Source of the DNA: Klebsiella aerogenes
Lineage (GTDB): Bacteria; Pseudomonadota; Gammaproteobacteria; Enterobacterales; Enterobacteriaceae
Assembly (NCBI GenBank): GCA_029027985.1
Contig: CP119076.1
Coordinates: 62,001-126,000 of the forward strand
DNA: 64,000 bases
Direction of reading: 5' to 3'
Part shown: piece by piece, positions 50,943-60,810 of the stretch
How the letters are laid out: every line of letters starts with the position of its first letter
How positions within the stretch are numbered: the first letter of the stretch is position 1
Notes under the pieces: model-generated
The model's input: only the letters and a program-made list of their open reading frames with translations
Databases searched by the model: none
Told to the model about the DNA's origin: nothing
Program-made: the position numbers and the translations under genes

Positions 50943-52216
50943 TAGTGGCTCCGCTGTGGCAGATAGGGTTGCAGTAACTGTAGCAGACGCGACAGCGCGC
51001 CCTGGTTTTGGTGCAGTACTTCCACCGCGTGGCGGCCGTACCACAGCCGGTAGTCTTCGTCGGTCAGCAGGGTGGAGACTTCTCTGACCAGCGAGTCGGC
51101 ATCAGTGACGGTGATCAGGCCATCGTCCTGCTGCAGCTTGGCGCAGATATCTTTGAAGTTGAACGTATGCGGCCCCATCAGCACCGGAATGGCATGGGCG
51201 GCGGGTTCGAGTGGGTTGTGTCCGCCGCGCTCCACCAGGCTGCCGCCGACGAACGCGAGGTCGGCAATGCCGTACAACAGCATCAGCTCGCCCATCGTAT
51301 CGCCAACTACCACCTGGGTACTGTTTGACGGAATTTCGCCGGAGCTGCGCATGGTGAAGCTCATGCCGGCCTTTTGCACCATGTCGCGGGCATCGCCGAA
51401 GCGTTCCGGATGGCGCGGCACGAGGATCAGCAGCAGGTCAGGGAAGGTTTCCAGCAGCGTCTTATGCGCTTGCAGGATAATTTGTTCTTCGCCGTCATGG
51501 GTACTGGTGGCAATCCACACTTTACGGTGCGGCGCCCACTGGCGGCGCAGGGTAACGGCGCGAGCGGCCAGTTCCGGGGTGACGGAAATATCGAATTTCA
51601 GACTGCCGGTGACCGCCAGCTGGTTACGTTTCAGGCCAAGGGCGAGGAAGCGGTTGCCGTCCTCTTCATTCTGCGCGGCAATAAGCGTAATACGGCTTAA
51701 CAAGCGACGCATGAAGCCACCGAGTTTGGCATAGCCTTTGGCGGAACGTTCCGACAGGCGCGCGTTGGCGATCACCAGCGGAATTTTGCGTTTGTGCAAC
51801 GCCGCGACCATATTCGGCCACAACTCGGTTTCCATGACGATGACCAGTTTCGGCTGCACGCTGTTGAGGAAGCGATTCATGGCGCAGGGCAGGTCATACG
51901 GCAGATAGACATGATGAACGTCTTTGCCGAACGCGGACATGGCACGTTCCGAGCCGGTTGGCGTCATGGTGGTGACGGTAATTGGCAGCGACGGATATCG
52001 GTGGCGCAGGGCGCGCACCAGCGGGATAGCCGCCAGCGTTTCGCCGACGGAGACGGAGTGCAGCAGAATGCCATCCGGCTCTACCTTGTTTTGACAGAAG
52101 CCATAACGTTCAGCCCAGCGTTTACGGTAGGCAGGGGCCTTACGGCTGCGCAGCAGCAGTCGCAGCCACACCAGCGGCTGAATGAGGTAGAGTAGGGTGG
52201 TATAAAGCAATTCCAA
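50942..52216 (-). CDS. waaA: 3-deoxy-D-manno-octulosonic acid transferase
   Basis: A 424-aa GT30 enzyme that adds Kdo to lipid A precursor at the inner membrane. Conserved blocks are [43 protein letters not shown] and [19 protein letters not shown]. The best start is TTG at 52216, giving [18 protein letters not shown], the family's N-terminal anchor; the upstream ATG at 52249 adds 11 residues absent from the E. coli protein. Start choice is by homology. Essential gene in enterobacteria. Confidence 0.94.
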
Positions 52217-52308
52217 ACTATTTATCCGTTTTATGTTTTTTGCGGGCAAATTCTAAGCATTTAACCCGCGTAAAGCTATCTCTTTGGCGGAAACAAAGGG
52301 ATTTCTAC

Positions 52309-53298
52309 CTATGCCGCGTTGAGATAGCGCTTGATGCGCAAATAGCGGCGTCCCAAACGCCAGCGCAAACGGAACGTGCAGGCGTTGGTCCAGATCAGGC
52401 GCCAGATGCCGCGTTCGAAGAATTCTTTAATGATAATATGCTTTTTCGACTCATCTTTCATGCAGTCGAAGGTGTGAATAATCCCCAGACCTTCTTTGGC
52501 TATCTGCCAGCGGCAGGCCGGAATATGGCGAACTTTATCCGGATAGCGCTGGTTGATGACGCTCAGCATTTCAAGAATCTTCATATAGTGGCGCGCCGAG
52601 CGCATCAGCGTCTCGTCGTTGTCCGGCTTATGCGACACCGATTCCGAGTGGATGTAGTAGTCGTAAAACTGCTCGCTGGTGTACTGCACGCGCTCGGCGG
52701 CCAGTAGCGCTTCTGTCGTCCAGGGAATGTCCTGGTGGCGCAGCCCCGGTTCAAAGTGGAAATGGTGCTGGTTAATGAAATCGCGGCGATAGATGTTCAG
52801 CCAGGTGACGTGCAGGAACTTACGTGAGTCGAGCGCCTGCTTCAGCCAGACGTGGCCTGGCAGGACGCCGGTAGACTGCAGACGTTCCGGCGGGAAAATC
52901 GGGTGAATGTCATCGCGGCTTTCATACACGTAGCGGCCGTTGCAGGTCGCGACGTCAAGATTGCCGTTCTCCGCCATTTCCAGCAGCGTGCGGTACATGC
53001 CGGGATAGAACTTATCATCAATGTCCGGGAAGGCGAGATATTTGCCGGTTGCCGCCGCCATGCCGGTATTACGCGCCACCGAGACGCCCTGGTTTTCCTG
53101 CTCCAGCACGATGACGTTCTGCAGGCGGCCTTTCCATTGATCGATAACCGCCAGGCTGCCGTCGGTCGAACCGTCGTTCACCAGAATCAGCTCATAGCTT
53201 GCCAGCTGCTGTTGCTCGAGGCATTCAAAGAATTGCGCAAGGAATTTCTCACCGTTATACACGGCAGCCACGATGCTCAATAAAGGCGTTTGACTCAT
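52309..53298 (-). CDS. Glycosyltransferase family 2, LPS outer core
   Basis: The 329-aa enzyme begins with the GT2 fold (LLSIVAAVYNGEKFLAQFFE), has ELILVNDGSTDGSLAVID for nucleotide-sugar binding and a DxD-like LAFPDIDDKFYPGMY. A basic C-terminus (FRLRWRLGRRYLRIKRYL) may hold it to the membrane. It lies between wabH and waaA, where Klebsiella carries strain-variable outer-core transferases, so it probably adds an outer-core sugar. The exact linkage and Klebsiella gene name are uncertain. Confidence 0.8.
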   Translation of the reverse strand: MSQTPLLSIVAAVYNGEKFLAQFFECLEQQQLASYELILVNDGSTDGSLAVIDQWKGRLQNVIVLEQENQGVSVARNTGMAAATGKYLAFPDIDDKFYPGMYRTLLEMAENGNLDVATCNGRYVYESRDDIHPIFPPERLQSTGVLPGHVWLKQALDSRKFLHVTWLNIYRRDFINQHHFHFEPGLRHQDIPWTTEALLAAERVQYTSEQFYDYYIHSESVSHKPDNDETLMRSARHYMKILEMLSVINQRYPDKVRHIPACRWQIAKEGLGIIHTFDCMKDESKKHIIIKEFFERGIWRLIWTNACTFRLRWRLGRRYLRIKRYLNAA

Positions 53299-53328
53299 AA
53301 CTCATTCGATCCTGGTTAAAAAACGATG

Positions 53329-54423
53329 TCAGGCGCTGCGCAGCTGACGGTACTGTTGGCAAATCGACTCAACGCTGAATTTTTCCAGCGCGGCGGAATC
53401 GATAACCGGCGGGCTATGGTAAATGCTTTGCATCGTCTGGGCTAGCGCAGAACTGTTGAGGTCCGCCAGGCCACGGGACAATTCGCCGGTGAGGATTTCG
53501 ACAACCCCCCCAGGACAGCGGGTGCTGGCGACTGGCGTATTGAGCAACAGCGCTTCAACAATAACGTTGCCAAACCCTTCGCTATCGGAGCTGAGCGTCA
53601 GCATGCGCGCGTGTTTAATCCACGGCAGCGGGTTTTTCTGGAAACCTTTAAACAGTACGCGATCGCCGACATGCAACTGTTGCGCCAGCTGGCGAAGCCG
53701 CTGCTCTTGTTCCGCTTTGCCCTGACCCAACAGCACCAGCGGCGCGGCGATACCGCTTTGGGCGTAAGCTTCAATCAATCGGTCGTGGCGTTTGCCCGGA
53801 TGGAAGCGGCCGACATGGATGAGGTAATCCCCTTGCGGAATGTCGGCCGGGGCATCCGCTGCCGCGCGAATGGCGGCGATATCGAACGGGTTATAAATGG
53901 TTTGGAGCTGTGCAGGGCGAAGTGCGAATTGCTCGACCAGATCCTTGCCGACGGCGTCAGAGACGGTCACGACGTTGCGTCCCTGGTATACCCGCTTGAT
54001 TTTCTGCTGTTTCATCCAGCGGTCAAAACCGGTGCGATGACCCAGGTAGGAAGTGGAGAAGACGCCGTGCAGACAGAACCAGACGTTACGCCCGTCCAGC
54101 GTCCGACTGCGCGCGACGATACGATCGGTTTTGTGCAGATTCGACAGCACCAGATCGAAGCGCCCTTGTTGTTCCGCGGTTTCAACCGCGCGATCAAGCT
54201 GGCGCGCACGGCGGGAGAGTTCGGTCAGCTTACGCCACGGTTTGCGGCAGCGATCGGCAATGACCTGATAATCCAGTCCTTCAGGCAGCGGGTAATCGCA
54301 CACGTCACGCAGCGAAAACAGCGACACCTGCTCACCCTGGCTGAGAAAATGTTCCGCCAGCGTGAGCACCACCTTTTCCGCGCCGCCGCCCGGCAGACCA
54401 TCGATAACAAACAGTATGCGCAT
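53329..54423 (-). CDS. wabH: LPS core glycosyltransferase WabH, GT4 family
   Basis: The 364-aa GT4 enzyme has the N-terminal glycine loop VIDGLPGGGAEKVVLTLAEH, the acceptor-side stretch LSNLHKTDRIVARSR and the donor-binding C-domain (YLIHVGRFHPGKRHDRLIEA, SDSEGFGNVIVEALLL with the EX7E pattern). In Klebsiella, WabH transfers GlcNAc to the core galacturonic acid, later deacetylated by WabN. Stands 2 bp after wabG in one operon. Assignment rests on strong resemblance and operon position. Confidence 0.82.
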   Translation of the reverse strand: MRILFVIDGLPGGGAEKVVLTLAEHFLSQGEQVSLFSLRDVCDYPLPEGLDYQVIADRCRKPWRKLTELSRRARQLDRAVETAEQQGRFDLVLSNLHKTDRIVARSRTLDGRNVWFCLHGVFSTSYLGHRTGFDRWMKQQKIKRVYQGRNVVTVSDAVGKDLVEQFALRPAQLQTIYNPFDIAAIRAAADAPADIPQGDYLIHVGRFHPGKRHDRLIEAYAQSGIAAPLVLLGQGKAEQEQRLRQLAQQLHVGDRVLFKGFQKNPLPWIKHARMLTLSSDSEGFGNVIVEALLLNTPVASTRCPGGVVEILTGELSRGLADLNSSALAQTMQSIYHSPPVIDSAALEKFSVESICQQYRQLRSA

Positions 54424-54425
54424 CG

Positions 54426-55553
54426 TTATTTCACCAGATCCTGATAAAGGGAAAGCAGCTGCGTTGAGAGTCGCTCGCTGGTGCAGGTCATAATGCGTTC
54501 GCGGGCGCGGGCGCCTTCAGAGGAACCCAGCGCGCGCGCGGGCAGCGCCATGACCGCCTGCTGTAACGCGGCGATATCCAGCGCATCGCAGACGTAGCCG
54601 TTACTGCCCTCGATGATGAACTCCGCGCCGCCGCAGCCGGTCGTAGTGATCACCGGCAGGCCGCAGGCCATCGCTTCAAGGATCACGTTGGGGAACGGGT
54701 CGTACAGCGTTGGCAGCAGGAGACCGTCGGCCATCTGATAAAACGGCAGCGTTTCGGACTGCATACCGAAGAAGCGCACGCGATCTTCGCAGTTCAGCGA
54801 TTTTGCCAACTGCTGATAGCGACTCTGTTCTTTGTCTTTGCCGACCACCAACAGATAACGATCGGTAGGCGCGATGGCGCGGATTGCCGCATCCAGCCCT
54901 TTACGTTCAAAGCCGGAACCGACATAAATCAGGCAGGTTGCCTGCAACGGCAGCTGCCATTTGGCGCGTAATGCGGTAAAGGTTTCTTCGCCCGGCGGCA
55001 GGAAACGCTGGTTATCAATGGCGTTATAGATGACGTGGATTTTGTCCGCCGGGAGGCCGAAGTCTTCGATGATTTCCTGTTTGATCATCTCCGCATTGCA
55101 AATCACCCCGCGCAGGTGCGCATCCTGATACATCTCGCGCTCCGCCTGCATCACGTAGCGGTGGTAGCGGTCGGCGAACAGCAGGCGGCTTTTCCAGGCG
55201 GGCAAAATGCGTGAACGCTGTTGCAGCCAGCGACGATGGACACCGTCGCCGGCGCGGTACAGATCGCAGCCGGGAATACGTTCATGGCTCTGCACCAGAT
55301 CGAATGATTCACGTTGCCAGAGTTCGCGCGCGGCGTTGGCAAAGCCACGCTCGCGGCTGATACGTCCCCACTTACGTGGGTTGCAGATGTGAATATTCCA
55401 GTCAGGCTTAACCGGCCCCTGCCATTCGCGGGTGATAACGTTCAGTTCCAGATTACTGCTGTCGAGGGCTTCCAGCGCGCGGGAGACAAACCGCTCCGCG
55501 CCGCCGTCCGGGCGATATTTTTGCCGCACCAGAGCCAGCCTGAATTTACTCAT
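54426..55553 (-). CDS. wabG: LPS core galacturonosyltransferase WabG, GT4 family
   Basis: The 375-aa protein starts MSKFRLALVRQKYRPDGGAE and contains SHERIPGCDLYRAGDGVHRR and the GT4 donor motif LPTLYDPFPNVILEAMACGL. WabG of Klebsiella adds galacturonic acid to heptose II of the core. That residue gives the negative charge needed for capsule attachment, so this gene ties the cluster to a capsulated lifestyle. The start overlaps the waaQ stop by 4 bp (ATGA). Confidence 0.85.
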   Translation of the reverse strand: MSKFRLALVRQKYRPDGGAERFVSRALEALDSSNLELNVITREWQGPVKPDWNIHICNPRKWGRISRERGFANAARELWQRESFDLVQSHERIPGCDLYRAGDGVHRRWLQQRSRILPAWKSRLLFADRYHRYVMQAEREMYQDAHLRGVICNAEMIKQEIIEDFGLPADKIHVIYNAIDNQRFLPPGEETFTALRAKWQLPLQATCLIYVGSGFERKGLDAAIRAIAPTDRYLLVVGKDKEQSRYQQLAKSLNCEDRVRFFGMQSETLPFYQMADGLLLPTLYDPFPNVILEAMACGLPVITTTGCGGAEFIIEGSNGYVCDALDIAALQQAVMALPARALGSSEGARARERIMTCTSERLSTQLLSLYQDLVK

Positions 55554-56626
55554 GCCAGTACCTTTTTCGCCGCCGCGATCACCGCGTCGGTAGGGATTAA
55601 ATCGAGATAACGTTCTTCGGTGTTGGTGTTGATCGCGTCAGGGTCGGGCAGTGGGCCGAAGTCGCCAGCCCAAATTACCTCGCCCTTCGCCTGCCATGGC
55701 CGCCAGAAGGTTAGCTTTGATGGGCCGAACAGGGCCACGAGCGGCGTGCCCAGCGCCGCCGCCATATGCATGGGTACGGAGTCGACGCCGATAAACAGGC
55801 GGGCGTGAGCGATCACCGCCGCCAGCTGTCGGAGCGTCAGCTGACCGGCTAACGAGTACAGCCGCGCCTGCGGGCAGCCAGCGATGATGTTCTCCACCAT
55901 CTTTTTTTCTTTCGCATCGGGGCCAGAGGTAAGCACGACGGCGTAACCATCCTCCGAGAGCGCGTTAATCAGCGCGCTCATGCGCTCTTCGCGCCAACAT
56001 TTAAAGAACCAGCGCGAGGTCGGTTGAATAACGATGTAGTTTTCCTGAAAGCCGTCCGGCAGCAGCGCGCGGCTGCCGACCCAGTCCGATTCGCTGTAGC
56101 CCATCCGCGCCGGCGCGTCGTCAATCTCGACTCCCAGCGGCGCCAGGATAGAGAGGTTCTGCTGCACGGTATGCAGCTGGTTGTGCTGCGACGTTGAGGC
56201 CAGCGCGGTGTGGCAATAGCGCCAGAACGGGTGGCGGCGCTTAGGGAAATCAAAGCCGATACGTGTCGCCGCACCGGTTAATTTGCTGATGATCGCGCTG
56301 GGCCACTGGTCGGCAAGGTTGAGCACCATATCGTAGCGCTGCTGGCGCAGAGTGCGGATGAGCTGCCATTCCATCTTGAGCTGATGCCCTTTACCCTGCT
56401 TTTTCCAGCTACGATCGATCGCGTAAATCTGGTTAATCTCCGGGTTTGCCGCCAGCATGTCCCGGGTCTCAGCATAGAGCAGTACATCGACGCAAGCGGC
56501 GGGATACTGCTGTTTGAGAGCGTGAATAAGCGGCGTGATCAACAACATGTCGCCATGGTGGCGCAGCTTAATGACCAGGATCCGCGCCGGGTTCTGTTGG
56601 CTGGGGGAGAGGGTTTCAGGCGTCAT
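55550..56626 (-). CDS. waaQ: LPS heptosyltransferase III
   Basis: A 358-aa GT9 enzyme with ILVIKLRHHGDMLLITPLIH at the start, the QPTSRWFFKCWREERMS segment and the donor-site motif FIGVDSVPMHMAAALGTPLV. It adds the branching heptose III to heptose II. First gene of the waaQ-wabG-wabH run, divergent from the wabN-like deacetylase. Confidence 0.92.
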   Translation of the reverse strand: MTPETLSPSQQNPARILVIKLRHHGDMLLITPLIHALKQQYPAACVDVLLYAETRDMLAANPEINQIYAIDRSWKKQGKGHQLKMEWQLIRTLRQQRYDMVLNLADQWPSAIISKLTGAATRIGFDFPKRRHPFWRYCHTALASTSQHNQLHTVQQNLSILAPLGVEIDDAPARMGYSESDWVGSRALLPDGFQENYIVIQPTSRWFFKCWREERMSALINALSEDGYAVVLTSGPDAKEKKMVENIIAGCPQARLYSLAGQLTLRQLAAVIAHARLFIGVDSVPMHMAAALGTPLVALFGPSKLTFWRPWQAKGEVIWAGDFGPLPDPDAINTNTEERYLDLIPTDAVIAAAKKVLA

Positions 56627-56737
56627 ACTCTGTTCTTCATCCAGGATAAGGGTTCCGATTCTAGGGGATCACGTAGATTGAGAGAAGCGTTGTATTGCTC
56701 TACCATGAGCCGATACGTATGGCCTGAGGACGTTTTC

Positions 56738-57697
56738 GTGCACAATCCCGCATTTCTCATCACGATTGATACAGAGGGTGATAACCTCTGGCAGAAACAT
56801 GACAGCATCACTACGGAGAATGCGCGCTATCTCCCGCGTTTTCAGCAGCTTTGCGAAAAGTATGGCTTCAAACCGGTCTATTTGACCAATTATGAAATGG
56901 CCATCGACCCTTTTTATATCGAATTTGCTAAAGATGTGATTGCCCGCGGCACTGCGGAAATCGGCATGCACCTGCACGCCTGGAACAGTCCGCCGACCGA
57001 GCCGCTGACCGCCGATGACTGGCGTCATAAGCCTTATCTCATTGAATACAGCGATGCCGCGATGCGCGAGAAAGTCGACTACATGACCCGTTTACTGGAA
57101 GACACCTTCCAGACGAAGATGGTCAGCCATCGCGCCGGGCGTTGGGCGTTTGATGAGCGCTATGCGCGCCTGCTGGTGGAGTATGGTTATCTGGTGGATT
57201 GCTCGGTCACGCCTCGGGTAAACTGGAAAACCGCCATGGGTGCGCCGCAGGGCGATGGCGGTACCGATTATCGCCGCTTCCCGCAGCATGCCTATTTCCT
57301 TGATGAACAGGATATCAGTCGCGAAGGGCATTCCCCGCTGCTGGAAGTGCCGATGAGCATTCAGTACAAGCACTCGGCATGGATGAATAGCGTGAAGCAG
57401 GGCTACGATCGCCTGCGCGGGAAAGTGCGTTCGCCATCCGTACACTGGCTGCGTCCGATGGGCGGCAATGTGGAAACCATGAAAAAGGTGGTTCAGCAGA
57501 CGCTGGCGCAGGGTAATGATTACGTCGAATATATGCTGCACTCTTCCGAGTATATGCCGGGTGGGAGCCCGACCTTTAAGAATGAGCAGGATATCGAGCG
57601 TTTATATGCCGATCTGGAGGCGTTCTTTAGCTGGCTGGCGCCGCAGGTGAGAGGAATGACGTTGGCTGAGTATTACCAACAGAAGCGGGCGCTGTAA
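56738..57697 (+). CDS. wabN: Polysaccharide deacetylase, probable core GlcNAc deacetylase WabN
   Basis: A protein of about 319 aa with the carbohydrate esterase 4 type pattern: FLITIDTEGDN (catalytic Asp pair region), EIGMHLHAWNSPP (metal His), VSHRAGRWAFDERYARLL and a late VEYMLHSSEYMPGG His. In Klebsiella WabN removes acetyl from the GlcNAc set by WabH, giving free glucosamine in the core. The GTG at 56738 (VHNPAFLITID) was chosen since GAGGA lies 7 nt upstream; an ATG at 56705 also exists. It is the only plus-strand gene in the cluster, divergent from waaQ and convergent with waaL. Confidence 0.78.
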   Translation: MHNPAFLITIDTEGDNLWQKHDSITTENARYLPRFQQLCEKYGFKPVYLTNYEMAIDPFYIEFAKDVIARGTAEIGMHLHAWNSPPTEPLTADDWRHKPYLIEYSDAAMREKVDYMTRLLEDTFQTKMVSHRAGRWAFDERYARLLVEYGYLVDCSVTPRVNWKTAMGAPQGDGGTDYRRFPQHAYFLDEQDISREGHSPLLEVPMSIQYKHSAWMNSVKQGYDRLRGKVRSPSVHWLRPMGGNVETMKKVVQQTLAQGNDYVEYMLHSSEYMPGGSPTFKNEQDIERLYADLEAFFSWLAPQVRGMTLAEYYQQKRAL

Positions 57698-57765
57698 TAA
57701 AACCAGGCGTACCTTGAACGTCTGTTGCGGAAAACAACATTGTCTTCCGCAACATTCCGCTCGCG

Positions 57766-58950
57766 TTATCCGACCTGGTTTTCGCGTTTTGCCTGCAGGC
57801 TTTTGCTGAGCGCAATGGCCATCGGCAGCCAGAAGAGAATCCAGGTTTCCCGTGGGTTGCTGATAATAAACATGCCCTGCGATGCCATAAACACCAGCGC
57901 AAAAATCAACATGGCCAGCCCGTAACGGCTATCATCGCGGCGTTTGCGCCATGCCCGCCATAATCCACAGGCAATGACGGCGAGCAGCAGTAGCAGACCA
58001 ATGATGCCCCCCTTCAGCAGCGCGCCAAAGTATACGCTATGGGTGGTGGTGATATGTTCAGTGCTGTAATTGATAAAGTTCAGCTCATAGCCTATTCCGC
58101 GGCCTAGCCAGGGCTGACCAGCGACTTCCATTAGCGTATGGTGCCAGATACTGAGGCGCAGGCCGCTTTGGGTACCCAGTTCTTCAAACCGCTCCAGCAG
58201 CATATCGCCCACCGGCGTCAGCATGAAGACCAACGCCACCACAATCACCAGCGCGATTGCGGCAAGCAGATTGCGGCGGGTGAATACCTGCAGATGAAGA
58301 GTACAACAGAGGGCTAATACCAGCGCAATCAGCGGCCCCCGGCTTTGGGTCAGCAGCAACATCACCAGCATGATGGCGATAGGGATATACAGCAGGTGGC
58401 TCCCCTTTTCTTTTAACAGCATCGCGCTAATTAAAATGCCAACACCACAGTAGCCTGCCAGGTCGATAACGTTGGTCGGCCCAGGGTTTTCGGCGGAGAC
58501 CTGACGGACGGTTAACACCAGGGTATGGTCGACAATCAGCGTCCAGAGAGAAAGGACGGTGATGCCGCCGACGACGGAAAGCAGGGCTAAACGTCGGGTG
58601 TGCGGCTGCTCTAACAGGGTTAACATGAGCAGCAGATAGAATATCAAATAGATGCCATGGGTGAGCGGCGAATCAATATTCTGCGGAGTTTTTCCCCAGA
58701 TATTGCTGAGGGCAAAGTAGACAAAGAACACGACCAATAGCGCCCATGTTTGCCACTGTTCACGAAAAATCTCAGCCAGGGCCTGTCGATTCTCCTGGCG
58801 AAACAGCGATAACAAAAGCAGTAAGATGGATAAATGCAGAAGGTTATTCGCCCGGGTCGACATGCAGAAAATGGCGCTGAAAAATAAAAATAAAGGGAAA
58901 ACGACAGTGTAACCCTGTCTGGCATAGTTATTTATTTTCAAAGTACTCAT
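57766..58950 (-). CDS. waaL: O-antigen ligase
   Basis: A 394-aa membrane protein with about twelve helices and a large periplasmic loop near the end (EVAGQPWLGRGIGYELNFIN, then TTHSVYFGALLKGG with the conserved His). This is the Wzy_C/WaaL pattern. It joins O-antigen from undecaprenyl carrier to the finished core on the periplasmic face. Its first 23 bases overlap the end of the upstream gene. AT-richer than its neighbours, as is common for ligases, whose sequence varies with core type. Confidence 0.87.
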   Translation of the reverse strand: MSTLKINNYARQGYTVVFPLFLFFSAIFCMSTRANNLLHLSILLLLLSLFRQENRQALAEIFREQWQTWALLVVFFVYFALSNIWGKTPQNIDSPLTHGIYLIFYLLLMLTLLEQPHTRRLALLSVVGGITVLSLWTLIVDHTLVLTVRQVSAENPGPTNVIDLAGYCGVGILISAMLLKEKGSHLLYIPIAIMLVMLLLTQSRGPLIALVLALCCTLHLQVFTRRNLLAAIALVIVVALVFMLTPVGDMLLERFEELGTQSGLRLSIWHHTLMEVAGQPWLGRGIGYELNFINYSTEHITTTHSVYFGALLKGGIIGLLLLLAVIACGLWRAWRKRRDDSRYGLAMLIFALVFMASQGMFIISNPRETWILFWLPMAIALSKSLQAKRENQVG

Positions 58951-59836
58951 TAAATGAAACCTTCTGGAAAATTGTTTCTGGTACTGCGCTCTCCGGAGAG
59001 AAGTTAATCACTCGAATCTGGTGTTGTTGCAGCACGTTGGCCGCATGGGCAAAGGAGGGCATAACGAGGTTATCGACTTTCGCCGCCAGGTATGAAGGCA
59101 GTTTTTCCTGCTGTGTTTCGTAGAAACGCGGCTGGCTGAAATTGGTCATGTCCAGACCGCTTATCAGAATCGTTTTGAAACCAAGCCAGGCCAGTATTTG
59201 CAAGGCCCAATAGACCACCGTACCGGCATCAAAAATCCCCTGACGAATATCGGTGCTAAAGCACACATCGGGCCGCTGGGGAGCGAAGCGCAAGGTATCA
59301 ATATGTTGATAGGCTTGCTGTATCGCGCTATTGGCGACCCTGGGCTGATAAATCTTATAGCAACCGTCCTCGATAAGCGCTAAACGGCATTGCAGGTCAT
59401 CAGCATAGCGATCGAGAATTTTGGCGATGCCGTGCATGGTGGTGAACAACAAAATGCCGCGTTGACGGACGATATCGCGAATGATCTCCGGCTTCTTATC
59501 GAAAAACTCCATATCAACAATGGTATAGAGTGAAAACGTTAAGCTATTGGACAGATGCCACGCGCCATTAACCCCCATCACCGGTATGTGTTCCGGCAGT
59601 CGTGAGAAGTCAATATCGCGCGTTGAGGGGCCTGTCGCCGTTAGCAGCACTTCACCCTGCATGCTATTGCGTAGCGAGGTTAAATCCACTAAGGGAACGG
59701 ATTTGCCTTTGTAGCGTAAGGCGCAAATTTCGCCGCTTTCCGCCCGACGAATTTTTACCCATGGCCACAAGTTTTCATTGTGGCGGTAGGTCCGGGGGCG
59801 GGTATAGCGATAGATTTGCTTGAACAGTGATCCCAT
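58928..59836 (-). CDS. Unassigned LPS core protein, sialyltransferase/DUF115-like
   Basis: The 302-aa soluble protein contains VLLTATGPSTRDIDFSRLPE followed by PVMGVNGAW and LYTIVDMEFFDKKPEI. This is the glycine-rich GPS then Asn/Asp pattern seen in MptE-like (DUF115) and some LPS sialyl- or sugar-transferase families. It lies between waaC and waaL, overlapping both by 1 and 23 bases, so it must work in core assembly, possibly as a glycosyltransferase such as the second galacturonic acid transferase known as WabO. I cannot confirm the name. AT-rich relative to waaC. Confidence 0.65.
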   Translation of the reverse strand: MGSLFKQIYRYTRPRTYRHNENLWPWVKIRRAESGEICALRYKGKSVPLVDLTSLRNSMQGEVLLTATGPSTRDIDFSRLPEHIPVMGVNGAWHLSNSLTFSLYTIVDMEFFDKKPEIIRDIVRQRGILLFTTMHGIAKILDRYADDLQCRLALIEDGCYKIYQPRVANSAIQQAYQHIDTLRFAPQRPDVCFSTDIRQGIFDAGTVVYWALQILAWLGFKTILISGLDMTNFSQPRFYETQQEKLPSYLAAKVDNLVMPSFAHAANVLQQHQIRVINFSPESAVPETIFQKVSFNEYFENK

Positions 59837-60807
59837 TACACGAGTCCCTGCGCTTGCAGCAGTTGCTGAATGTGCTCGGCGGTAATGTCGCCGGTGCGGT
59901 TACCATGTGGCGGGCGAACAATATGCTGATTTTGACCGTACCCGCCAATCAGTCCCGGATCGGTTGGGCCGTAGAGCGTGAAATTAGGTTTATCGAGCGC
60001 TGCAGTCAGATGGCTCAGGCCAGTGTCGACGGACACCACGCCGCGCGCGCCAGCCAGGATCTGCGCGACTTGCTCAAGGCTCATGCGTGGCAGCACGTCG
60101 ACATTATCGCGCCCTTCCGCCAGCCGTTTCGCCCGGGCTTCTTCGTGCGGCGCGCCCCACGGCAGCTTAATCCGCACGCCGCTCCCGGCCAGCAGGTCGA
60201 GCAGCGCTTGCCAACGGTCTTCCGGCCAGTGCTTATCATCGCGGGTGGTGGCGTGCAGGAACACCAGATACGGCTGTGCTGCGGAATCATCCGGGCGAAT
60301 AAAGTGGCGAGCGATGGCGTAATCACCCTGCGTTTGCGGCCTGGCATAGCCCAGGCTTTTGGCGAACAGCTCGCGTGTGCGCTCCACCGCGTGCTGCTGG
60401 ACGGCAATAGCGTGGCGACGGTTATAGAACAGGCTTGCCAGCGGCTCGCGGGCGGATTGCCAGTCCATACCATGCTTGATGCCGCGCGCCAGACGGGTGA
60501 TCAGGGCGGCGCTTTTCACCAGCCCCTGGGCGTCGATGACCGCATCGTACTTTACCGCCTGTACGGCCTCGCGAAAGGCTTTTCTTTCGGCTTTGATGGG
60601 CGCGGAAAACCAGGCTTTGCGCCAGCGACGAATCGCCACCGGAATAACCCGGTCGACGGTTTCATGCCACGAAGGGATCTGCGCGAAGCCCTCTTCAACC
60701 ACCCAATCGAAACGGATGCCGGGGATTGCCTGTGCGGCGTCGGTCAGCGCGGGCAGCGTGTGCAACACGTCGCCCATGGAGGAGGTTTTTACGATCAATA
60801 CCCGCAT
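59836..60807 (-). CDS. waaC: LPS heptosyltransferase I
   Basis: The 323-aa GT9 enzyme begins MRVLIVKTSSMGDVLHTLPA and has FLHATTRDDKHWPEDRW and the donor site GVVSVDTGLSHLTAALDKPN. It adds the first heptose to Kdo. Three bases separate it from waaF, and its stop shares a base with the next start (TAATG). Confidence 0.96.
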   Translation of the reverse strand: MRVLIVKTSSMGDVLHTLPALTDAAQAIPGIRFDWVVEEGFAQIPSWHETVDRVIPVAIRRWRKAWFSAPIKAERKAFREAVQAVKYDAVIDAQGLVKSAALITRLARGIKHGMDWQSAREPLASLFYNRRHAIAVQQHAVERTRELFAKSLGYARPQTQGDYAIARHFIRPDDSAAQPYLVFLHATTRDDKHWPEDRWQALLDLLAGSGVRIKLPWGAPHEEARAKRLAEGRDNVDVLPRMSLEQVAQILAGARGVVSVDTGLSHLTAALDKPNFTLYGPTDPGLIGGYGQNQHIVRPPHGNRTGDITAEHIQQLLQAQGLV

Positions 60808-60810
60808 CCG

